A stretch of DNA of 64,000 nt from contig JAGTTD010000008.1 in NCBI GenBank assembly GCA_018398585.1, positions 3,422,501 through 3,486,500 on the forward strand, written 5' to 3'. This stretch comes from Simmondsia chinensis (taxonomy: Eukaryota; Streptophyta; Magnoliopsida; Caryophyllales; Simmondsiaceae). A model generated the notes under the pieces. That model searched no databases. It was not told the origin of the DNA and saw only the letters and a list, made by a program, of their open reading frames with translations. Positions within the stretch are counted from its first letter, which is position 1; each line of letters starts with the position of its first letter. A program made the position numbers and the translations under genes. Below are positions 32,274-42,400 of the stretch, in pieces.

Positions 32274-33264
32274 TGTTGAGTTTCAGGTCGTATTCCTAGG
32301 GTTTAATCTTATCAACTTTAGTTCTTGATAAAACGACAATAACAACAAAGATTCACCACTTCAGATCTAGTTCAAGAAACCTGTAGCTGTAGTTTAGCAA
32401 GATTCATCCAACACCGAACACATGCACAAAGAACACAGCGATAACAACGAGATTTACGTGGTTCAGCCTTTAAAGAAGGACCTACTCCACGGCTCCCTAT
32501 TTCTAGGGAAGTCTATCCACTATAAGTCGAGTTCAAATATTACAGACCAGACTTCAACGATATACAACTTTATACAAAACCGATCCTTAAGGCTTCTAAG
32601 TCAGAAGCCTAAAGAAGAACGAAAATAAAGAGTAAGGGAAAAGAAAGCTTACAACCGAAGCCTACAAGGCTTCATACATGCTCCAAACTACCAAGATTTG
32701 AACGATCAAGCCTTAACACCCACGGATATACTCAATCGCCTTCGATCGCCTCAAGATCGCCAGAGCAAATAAAAGAGAGGCGGTGGCTGAAGAGAAAAAC
32801 GGAGAGCTAAATGAAAAAGCGTACGGCAGACCCTAAAAGGGTCAGTATATATAGGAAACCAAACTCCGATCCGTGGCAAAGCTCCAAGGTTCAATCTCGG
32901 CCGTTCGTACGAACCAGATCAACGGTCCATAAAAGCCCACAAGAAACACAAACAGTTTACCCGGATGGCTGACGCGTGGCATCTACTTAAACTGAAAACA
33001 GGGAAACTTCCTGGACAAGCTTCGGGCAGCGGGTAGTGGCACGGGCAAGTAAATAACGCACACGGTCAGGGGCAGCAATGGCATTTTACCTCTTGATTTA
33101 TTTAAATGTACAGTAATAGCTGGGTACCCAAAAAATATATTTACCTAAAAAATTTACTACTTATGCCACTTGACATTTACACCCTTTAATCTATAATATT
33201 TGAACATTTCTTGACTTAAATTTTCTTGACATAGTTAAGTCATATAGGGACCAATTTTATAACA
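32274..33264 (-). repeat. 5' LTR of the copia element (991 bp)
   Basis: Same length as the 3' LTR with four substitutions. On the minus strand a TATATATA-type TATA box lies just after CTATATATACTGACCC (32840-32856), the likely promoter of the element transcript. Confidence 0.95.
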
Positions 33265-33350
33265 GTAAGGCTGTATACATCTTATCCTCCCCAGATCATG
33301 CCTTAACGGTAGGCTCTTTGAGGCACTAAGTTTATAGTTATTGTCATTAA
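33265..33350 (+). mobile_element. Right half of the SINE/RTE tail split by the copia element
   Basis: GTAAGGCTGTATACATCTTATCC continues the body that stopped at 27128. It ends in a degraded GTTATTGTCATT tail. Confidence 0.75.
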
Positions 33351-33412
33351 AAATAGTTAATACCTATGACTAAGTCACTTTTATGACTATTAATGTCTAT
33401 AAATCACCTTTT

Positions 33413-33868
33413 TTTTAAAAAGCAAAAACCTCCAAAGGCAAACTATTCATTAAGATCAGCAAAACAAGCAGACAAAATTGATGGAGGTAGCGATATCACC
33501 TAGTCATAGTTACAAACTCCTAAGCTATGAAGCCTAACAACCTCATGAGTAACAAAATTTGCTGATCTACAAGACCGTGAAAAGGAAATAGAAATAAAAG
33601 AGCTACGAAGTAAAGCAATACCAAAAGTGATACCCGCTTTATCCTAAGGGGGCGTTGAGGAGCCCTGAAGAGCTTGAATCATGATCTGACAGTTGGATTC
33701 AATAATAATATGAGAAAATTCTCTCCTAAGAGCAAAACGACACGCCTTGTAGATGGCCTGGCACTCCGCCACCAAAGACAATCGAGCAAAAACGGCACCA
33801 CGCCACCCATCAACAATTGCACCCTGCAAGTCGCGCACAACCACGGCCATAGCTAAGGGGGATTGCAA
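33413..33868 (-). pseudogene. L1-type LINE 3' end with RNase H domain fragment
   Basis: The minus strand encodes MAVVVRDLQGAIVDGWRGAV...LSLVAECQAIYKACRFAL...IIIESNCQIMIQALQ, the N-terminal half of the plant L1-type RNase H domain (RVT_3). A 3' UTR follows (GCCTTTGGAGGTTTTTGC) and a terminal A-run at 33413. It is 5'-truncated. It belongs to a different LINE clade from the GTT-tailed RTE elements. Confidence 0.8.
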
Positions 33869-34044
33869 TTCCCGTATCTATTTATAAATTATATTATTAT
33901 CCTAACAATAATAATTTTTATTCCAATAATAGCAACTTCTATTATATAAAAACCAAATCAATTCAGCTAAAAATAAAACCACTATACTAATATCAATACA
34001 GTAGGTAAAGTACAACATGGTTTTTTTTTTTTTTTTTTTTTAAC

Positions 34045-34833
34045 TGAAAACTACCTACATTTTAGGTGAGGTATCAGAAAACCATCTAACTTTTATAATT
34101 TTTCAAAGTCGCAACTAAACTTTTCAAAAAATTTAATGCTGACACCGTTAACTTTCCGTTAAAATAAATATGAAATTACCAAACTATCTTGAATAATTTT
34201 TTTATCAACGAATTATAACCAAGTTTACAAATAAAAAAATATTTCTAAATTTTTTTGTGACAAAAGCCAATAGTAGCGTGCCGAATCCTTAATAATTTTA
34301 CAAATTCAAAGGTAAAAGCGTAATTTCGTCACTTGAAAAATATATTATTTAATATAATTTAATTAAATTAAGTTAAACCTAGTATTTTGATGCATTTATA
34401 TCCCAAAACGCAACATTTCATTTGACCGAAAGTTAATGATGTTAATATTAGGTGTGACATTGAAATTTTTTTTAAAAAGTTTAGAAGTGATTTTAAAAAA
34501 TTAGAAAAGTTAGGTAATTTTCTGATATAGGGTTCATTTACAAAGCACTAAGGCACCGGATCCCATTAGAACTCCGAAATTAAGCGTGCTTGGGCGAGAG
34601 TAGTACTAGGATGGGTGACCTCTTGGAAAGTCTTCGTGTTGCCAACCCTGTTAGGCTGGGGTCATCGGAAACAACCTTTCGCAAGGGTTATACTCTAAAG
34701 GGGTAAGGATGCGTACAACCACTCCTCCCAGACCCTGCTTATGCGGGAGCTTTTGAGGTACTTGGTATATTATTGTTGGGGTAATTTTCTAATATTATAC
34801 CTAAAATATAGGTAATTTTAGTTTAAAAAAAAT
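34045..34833. repeat. Inverted-repeat MITE (third copy of the 15411 family) hosting a SINE
   Basis: The left end ACTGAAAACTACCTACATTTTAGG and the right end CCTAAAATATAGGTAATTTTAGTTT are inverted. The element is preceded by a 22-bp T-run at 34020-34041. The 5S-headed SINE at 34530-34779 interrupts its right arm; without it the MITE is about 540 bp. Confidence 0.7.
34530..34779 (+). mobile_element. 5S-headed SINE, subfamily A, with 16-18-bp TSD
   Basis: GGGTTCATTTACAAAGCACTAAGGCACCGG, AAGCGTGCTTGGGCGAGAGTAGTACTAGGATGGGTGACCTC: this is the best preserved 5S control region in the window, with box A, intermediate element and box C nearly canonical. Tail body TGCGTACAACCACTCC, TGCTTATGCGGGAGC, then TATTATTGTTG. 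Flanks GGTAATTTTCTGATATA (34513-34529) and GGTAATTTTCTAATATTA (from 34780) are a target duplication with one mismatch in the first 16 bp. Confidence 0.92.
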
Positions 34834-34977
34834 CCCAAATATAAATAATCCCATTAATAATAGATAAAATATGAAGGCAAGGAAAACGGAGACGATCTAG
34901 AAATGCCCCATTTCATTTCATTTCATGTTATCGATTTCATCCCTAACCCCAAAAAAAATAAAAAATAAATAAATAAA

Positions 34978-35478
34978 GGGTTATTTATATTAAAAGTCTA
35001 TATATTTTGTCTATTATATCAATTTAATTCTTATATTTTTAATTGTGTCTATTTGGTCCTTATAGTTTAATTTATATTAAAAGTTCTGGTAAAATTTTTA
35101 ATGATTCGGGTTTAATTAAATTTAATCAATGGGTGGATTTATAGTGAGTTACTTACATCTAACGTAACTGTACTGTTAAAAATTGTGTTAATAACTTAAC
35201 TAAAATTTGACCAAGGGACTAAATTGGCACAATATGAATTTATAGAGACTAAATTGATACAATCAAAAATATAACAACAATAACAACAACAGCCTAAATG
35301 CCACAAAGGCTCCTCTATAAACAGGGTCCGGGGTAGATATACACAGCATTTTCCTTTTAGAGTGCTACTCTTAAGGGGAGCTGTTTCCTAGTAACCCCAA
35401 ACTGAAGTAATACAATTAAAAGTATAAGGACTAAATTAATACAATAAAAAAATATAAGAACCATCGGTATAAATAACC
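34978..35478. repeat. hAT-like MITE (third copy of the 8501 family) hosting a SINE tail
   Basis: GGGTTATTTATATTAAAAGTC at the left and CGGTATAAATAACC at the right are the family termini. The interior phrases (ACTAAATTGGCACAA, CATCTAACGTAAC) match 47053-47428. A minus-strand SINE tail is inserted near the right end. No exact 8-bp target duplication is seen here. Confidence 0.7.
35272..35404 (-). mobile_element. SINE/RTE 3'-body copy with TSD
   Basis: Plus strand AACAACAATAACAACAACAG, ATATACACAGCATTTTCC, GGAGCTGTTTCCTAG: the reverse of the shared body, no 5S head. Flanks ATACAATCAAAAATATA (35255-35271) and ATACAATTAAAAGTATA (35408-35424) differ at two positions. Confidence 0.75.
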
Positions 35479-35599
35479 TAAAAATAAAAAATAAAAAAAC
35501 CCAGAAAAATAATGAAACCCCAACACAAAATATGAGTGAGAAAAATTAAAGCAAGAGAATAAAAAGGGTTGGGGGGGGGAGACCGAATGTTGACAAATT

Positions 35600-38500
35600 T
35601 CATGTCACTGTTCTTAGAAGGTCGTTTGTTTGTGTGAAGATTTCTTATCTTAGGATCTTTCTCTCTCTACACTCTCCCCTTCTTCCTTACGCTGGCCCAG
35701 CAGATCGAAATCTCCATTTTTTCCTCTTTTTAATGACGATCTTTGCTAATTTAATGGTGCTAGATTAATACCCATTTTTTATTTTTTTATTTTAATTAAA
35801 ATTGCTTTTTTAAGGGTTTTTAATTTCGTTTTCAGTGTTAATACTGAACTTTTGTCGATGGGTCCTGTTTATCTCTTGTTATTTAATGATTGAATGAATG
35901 AATCCATTAGGGGATTGCTGAGAAGAGGTGATGGGATGATGTGGGTCTGAGGTAAAATTTTTGTTTTATTTATTTATTTTTATTTGTTTTGGATTTTAGA
36001 TTTGTGGGTTTTGATCATCTGAGTGTGTTTGGTGTTTAATTGTTCTTGTTGCTTGCGTAATTGGGGTTTGATTTATTGTTGTTTTTGATGGTTGGAATCA
36101 ATCGGGTGTTTGCATTTGAATTTTGTGTGTAAAATTGGTTGATATGATGTTTTGTTTCTTCAGTTGTGTGTACTTTGCTTGATGTTTGGATTTGCTGGAT
36201 GAATTGCCCTTTCTTAAATTGGGAGAGTATATATATAGATATTAGGGATCTGATAATTTTTTAAATAGTGGTAAGGAGAATATAGGGTTGTTTGTTTATC
36301 GGGAAGTAACACGGGAATTTGGAATTTATGGAAAGTGAGTATTTGCCTTCTTGTTTGGTTACTAGGAAATTGGCAAGACATGAGAAATTGAAATTTTTGG
36401 GAAGTTCCAATTCTTTTGTTAGATAGGAATTAACTTACCTAGGGTGGGCTAAGTAAGTCCTAATAATAGGGAAATTCTATTTCCCATCCTATCAACCAAA
36501 TACAAATACCTATGTCGTGGAAAGTTGACACTGGAATTGAATTTATAGGAAATACAATATTCTGAAGATATTTAATGTCCGCGTTAGCCAAACAAGGCCT
36601 TAATTTTTACTAAACAGGGATACCGATTTTTGGGGATGGAAATGAGTTTTGAACCCTAGACCTCTCATTTAGGGATGGGTAGCTTAATCACTATTGTAAC
36701 TTCAACGACTCATTTTGCGGATCTAATATCTTTTGCACATATCGGATATAAATATCTCCTCCTTTTCTAGCAGCAGGAAGGGGGGGAAAAAAAATCAACT
36801 TTTGTGGTTCGAGTTAGGATTTTTGTAAATTTCAGTTTGATTGCATATATTGTTGGAGATGGAAATAAAATTCATCTAGTTAGAAGTACCTATGTTGAAT
36901 GTTAGTCATAATTGGATCTTTCGTGTGATTGGTTAGATGTCCGGACCCTAGATGTTTGTATTTGAAAGGTAGAATACCTTAGAAGGATATTATGTTAGCC
37001 GAAACAATCATGGGAGTTATTATGTTCCATTTATATATGTCTGATGGAGATGCGTGTTTGAAAAATGAACAAGAAGGCATTTATGTGACAACTGGTTTCC
37101 GAAAATACAATTGTAATGCTGGAAATTGAGTCTTACAGTTTTTGACCTGGAGCTTTTGCTTTCAAACGCTATGTGATGCTCGAGTATTTATGGAACATAT
37201 TGGGTGGTTCTCTTATCGATGTTGTTCTTGATCTTTTCCCAAAACGTGCCGTCTTCTAAGGTATTTCACCCGTTTTTCTATTGTTTTAGGTGTGAATTCA
37301 TGCAAAGCAAGATTCTTTTGACTTCTCATTGATTGTTGAAGTTGGATATATAATCTAGCCATCTAGACGTGTAAACAAGCTAAATTTTGTTGTGAATGTC
37401 CATATTTTTTTGATATAAAGTAGGGTCGCACGGTGCTTATAGCTTGAATCTTTTTCTATCTTGCTGCTTCATGTTTCCTCTAGCGGGTTCATTGTGCTAT
37501 CTAGTGCATATATAGTTGCAATAGGCAGTAAATCTACAGTAGGGTAGGATAAACGAACATATATTAAATGTCAGTTTCATTAACTTCTTTTATAGTTGAA
37601 GTACTGACTCTAAAGTTATGTAATTTGATCCTACAACTATGAAACTGAAGGAAGAGAATTACGGTTATATGTATTAGTTTTCTGAAGAAAGCGTACACTT
37701 AAATTACTAAGAGCATTCCAAGAAATTCCTGTGCTGCAATCGAGCTGATATATGGGGTGAGTTATGTTTCTACAAATTCAAAAAAGGCTCGAGAAGGACA
37801 TCAGTTTGAAATCAATCTCATGTGACATTTCCAGTTTTTTCTGGTTTAAGCCACGAGCTCGTATACGGACACCAATTCTATGTCGTATCCGTTTATAGTC
37901 ACTGTTGCTTACTGTGATTTATAGCTAGTATCTATTGCTGATTCGAGTTTGAACTTGTTTCTTTGGAGAACTGTCTTTAGCATTGGGAGTCCTTACTGAT
38001 CGATGAAGAATGACCAGTTAGAGTTTAATATGCTATTTTACCAACTCGGGATGTCTAGCTCAATCTTAGTGTTCATATTGAGGTTTGTTTGTCACAGGAG
38101 CAAACAGAGTGCAATACTCACTTAGTTCCATGATTTTAGTATTAGCTTTTGAATATTTGGACCTTTTAGGGTCGTAGCTTGGATCTGGTAGTCTTGATGT
38201 CACTTGATGTTGCTACTTGTTTCTTGAAGTTGTAGCTATTAGGTCATTTTATTTTTTGTTGGCTAGCTATTCAAAAGAGTTGTGTCAACCCTAACCCGTA
38301 ATGTGACAAAGGCTCATTACAAGGTGGAGTACCTATATAGGGAAATCTCGTCTGGGTTAAGGTTAATCCACTTAGATATTTCTCTTGTTGGTCGGTTTTC
38401 CAATCAATATGAATGATGCTTTTGGTGTTCAAAGATTAGATATCAAGAAGTGGTTAGCAGGGATGGAGCTTGGCATCACAGTTTGGCATTGTGCCTAGAA

Positions 38501-39435
38501 TGGTGATTATCATATATGCAGCCCTACGAGATGAAAAAGATGATGAGAAAATGAGAATGCAGTAGCAGGAAATGTGATGGTTAACGTTATTAAACGAGAG
38601 AGAGAAGATAACTGCACTTAGGTTCTCCGAAGTCTGTATCTGCACATACAAGTCCTTTTCCTCGAGTTTGTTAAGCGTGGATTTTCACTTGGGATAGAGC
38701 ATGGAATCAAATACAGGTTGTTACAAAATGCAAATGGCTGTTGTATAATGTATTTTGAGCTAGATGTTACGTTATACAATCACCAAGGCATGTTATTTAA
38801 CATCAGCAATGCGATAGGTTAGACCTCTGTAAAATGCCTTAGGTCCATCTTTCCTTGTTCCACATCCTGTATGTGCTCGAAATCTGAATCTAGCTTGTCG
38901 ATTCTTAAGATTATGTTTGTCTGCAGCTTATTTTCTTGCTTTATGTAGGTAAAATCTATAACGAAATGTCTTAAAGCTATAATCAACGACATCCGTGCTT
39001 GTCCTGGGATGCAATTATTAATGTAGTATGAATTAGTATGGAAGGGGTTTACCTCCCTCAATTACACAACTACATACCCTATGAAAGCTAAAACTGATAC
39101 CCTAGTTACTTCAACACGCCATAATTGTTTTAGAATATCCGTGTTGGATATGGTTACTTGGAGGCTGATATGAAACTTAGACACTTCATACTAGACCGAG
39201 AGTAATCCCCAAAAAAGCTGAGTCTGATTTCTGGTGTCCAACTCTCACTTGTGAGTCTGCATAACATGGACCAATACAGCCAAATGAGCAGCAAAGTAAG
39301 AGAAAAGACTTACTGTGAAATCAAAACAAAGACTGTACAGAATGCAATGTTCATTTTTTGACAAAAAATTGAGCTTTCCCTTGTTCGAAAACTACTTAGA
39401 GGATTAGATTTGATATCCATTGTTTTGGATTGGCA
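35600..39435 (+). promoter_or_regulatory. Probable promoter end, 5' UTR exon and long 5' UTR intron of the DUF863 gene
   Basis: A CT-rich leader (TTTCTCTCTCTACACTCTCC near 35660) suggests transcription starts around 35600-35680. A 5' UTR exon may end at the donor GAG|GTAAAA near 35951. The acceptor TTGGCAG|GA sits at 39435, four bases before the start codon region, giving an intron of about 3.5 kb. The intron has no other gene and holds a MITE at 36285-36605. The exon borders upstream of 39435 are inferred, not proven. Confidence 0.5.
36285..36605. repeat. MITE in the 5' UTR intron
   Basis: GGGTTGTTTGTTTATCGGGAAG at the left and CGTTAGCCAAACAAGGCC at the right are inverted termini of the TGTTTGG class. 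An inner pair GTTTGGTTACTAGG / CCTATCAACCAAATAC is also inverted. Confidence 0.6.
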
Positions 39436-39438
39436 GGA

Positions 39439-42400
39439 ATGGGAACAAAAGTACAGTTTGAAAACTACTTTCCTGGACATTACTCAATGAGGGATCCGAG
39501 TCGCGATTCTAACAGTGGAAGCTGGCCTGTTTATTATGGAGATAATAATTTGCCGAATGGACAGTATTATTATGGCTTTTCACCGGAATACGATAAGGAT
39601 GTAGTTAAGCAAACTATGCTTGAACATGAGACGATATTCAAGAATCAGGTATACATGTATATGCTGTGAAGTTCTTTGATCTTTATGTATATGCTACATG
39701 GCATATGTGTGAATGACCATAGTGTATTCGTAAAACCTGTTGTTACCTTTTCTTCCTGGTGGTTACATGTCATCTGGAATGTAACTGTAATTACCTTAAT
39801 AGATTTGAGCTAGCCATTATGCTTGAAGTACTTTTATAAGTTTAGGTTATTTATTAAAGCATAGTCGTTAACATGTTTACCTAAGAGGGTACCAACACGC
39901 AAGTACCGGATCCCATTAGAACTTTGAAGTTAATTGTGCTTCGGCAAGAGTAGTACCAAGATGGGTGACTTCCTGGGAAGTCCTTGTGTCGCACCCCTCA
40001 GGGTGGGGGTTCTTGGAAACAGCTTCTTTTCAAGGTAGCATCCTAAAGGGGGAAGGCTACGTACATCCAACCCCCCAGACCCTGCTTACGCAGGAGCCCT
40101 TGGGGCATTGGGAATGTTGCTTTTTAGTTGTAAACATGTTTACTACGTGTTAAGAACTTTTAAAGAGGTACTGAAATTTATTAGTGTAGATATTCATCCA
40201 TATTACCATAAATTCAAGGCGTGAAAGTAATGTATTTTTCCTTAAAAACATAATGCGACTTTGCTGCTTGTTGGGTAATGTTCATGACACCCCACTTTAC
40301 TGTAATCGGAAATTTGATGCTGTGGGTCCCAATAAATCACATCTTCAATATTCGTGCCCATGAAAACGGGTAATAGGTAGAATATTTTAATATCAAATTT
40401 GATTGGCGACATCCACATTGGAGAAAGAGTTTCCCCCTTGAGAATAAAGCTGAATTGTTTGTCACTATATACTTCACATTACAGAGTTGGTCGAGTTGAT
40501 GTAGTGGTTAGGCTACCTAACCCACAAGTTAAAGGTCTTGGATTGAAACTCATTGCTCCCATCCCCCTAATAGTTGGTGCCCTGTTGAGGAAAAGCTGTA
40601 TGCTTTCTACCATTGTAAAAATAACACTTTCATTACATGAATACATGGATTTATCTACGTTTGTATCGTTTATTCCAGGTCTATGAACTTCATCGTCTTT
40701 ACAGAGTACAACGAGACTTAATGGACGAAGTTAGGAGAAAAGAGCAATTCAAACGAAGGATACCTTGTGAAATGTCGTCATCATCTAGCCCCGTGCCATC
40801 TCAAATGCACTCTGACAATGGTCACAAATGGAACGCCTCAAGCTTTCCTTTTCTAAATTCTATCGGCGGCACACCACCCGCTTCACATCCAGATAATCTT
40901 CAATCTTCTTATGCGGCTAAAGGGAAGAGTGTTCAAACTTCTCCAATTTCATTCGGTGCTCATTGTAGCCCGAAGCATTCTGAGTTTTCAGATTCCAGGC
41001 CTTCAAAGTGTAGGAGAAAGATTCTCGATCTTCAACTTCCCGCTGATGCCTATGCTGACACTGACGAAGTGGAACAGTTTAGAGATGCGAAGATTTCTGA
41101 TATCTCGTGTCAGGGATTGGATTTGAATTCGAGCAAATCAAATGGGTTGGTGGATCTGAATGAGCCTGTCCGAGATGATGAAATGTTAGCTGTTCATTCT
41201 GTCGAATTGTCGGAGCGTGTTGTCAATCACAGTAAGACGCAAGACCGAGACCAGCTTACAAAGTTTCCAGGTATGCAGAGGGATGGTGTGCAGAACTGCA
41301 GCCATGGGAGCACGAATGGGGCATTGAACAAACTACATTTTGAAGATAGACGAAATGGGCCCGAATGGTTTGCTCAGTCACTTGAACCAGGTAACTATCT
41401 CAATTCGGAAGGTGCCAGCTAGCTTAACCCGTAAAGTCTCTGGGAGATGGTGCTCAAGACTTGGGATCAAATCCCACATTCTTCATTTGGGTAGAGGGGT
41501 TTAAGGGGATTTAGGAAGGGTTGCCGACTTATGCAATCCATGAGGCTTAGTTACTATGGTTAAAGAAATCTAAGGTTCAAATTTGCTAGACCAACTTACC
41601 TACCAAAATGAAGCTTCATGTGAATCGGCTGGACCGATCCCCCCCCCCCAACCCAAAAAAAAAGAAAGAAAAATAAGTGAAAAAGAAGGGGCTGCATTTT
41701 CGCGTTTTGATGGGTCGTTAGTTGATATGATTGATATTCTTATTTGTACCCCCCTTTTTTTGCTTCCATGCCCCCAAAACGTGGACTCCTTGTCATATTT
41801 CCTCGATATTGGTGGCGTTTTTACCACTAGACCGAGACTGCATTGGTAGTACAGAAAAACGATATGAACATAGTAATTCTATATCAGTTGTTTCTGTAAT
41901 TTTGTATTACCACGTTGTATATTCTTAATCAATATAATTAAGAAATTCGCAACATTGCGGATTTTAACTGCTGCTGATGATTTCATCTCGATTTGCTGTC
42001 GTTTACAGGTCAAAGTGGAAGCAGCATTAGATCTTTCCATGCACCATCGCAGTCGATACAAGCTCTGCTTGAACCGGCCTGTCGATCTCGACCCTTTCTA
42101 GATGATCATATCAAAGATGGCTCGTGGAGAGTGAAACCCAATGCTACAATGAACGCATTAGATAGAAGTTACTCTATTTCGAGTCATAATAACTCGGACC
42201 CGAACGTGGTTCCTCATTTTCCAAGTCCGCCTCCTTTTGTTCATCCCTCAGATTTGGCTAACTCTTGGGATCACTCTCTCTGTTCTCGAGGAAAACTGAG
42301 TAGCTCGTTCAGCCAAAAGTCGATGTCAGTTCAAACTAATCCGTTCTTTGGTTCTGCTATGTTGAGTAAGAGTCCTCAGTCATCAGCTCAAAGCAATGAC

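Larger units (their letters stand above)
27129..33264 (-). mobile_element. Complete Ty1/copia retrotransposon
   Basis: The 6136-bp element has 991-bp LTRs (27129-28119 and 32274-33264), a primer binding site complementary to initiator tRNA-Met, one uninterrupted gag-pol frame and a purine tract before the 3' LTR. GTAAG flanks both ends (27124-27128, 33265-33269). The LTRs differ at four positions (for example CAGATATAG against CAGATCTAG). All parts needed for autonomous transposition appear present. Its pol order and length suggest the Tork group, but the lineage is not certain from sequence alone. Confidence 0.96.

Noticed and set aside
34530..34779. Cassandra TRIM (5S in LTR)
   Set aside because: No TG...CA LTR termini, no second LTR and no 5-bp TSD. 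The 16-bp duplication and tail indicate a SINE.
40488..40570. tRNA gene in DUF863 intron 1
   Set aside because: Box-like motifs only; spacing and stems do not form a tRNA.
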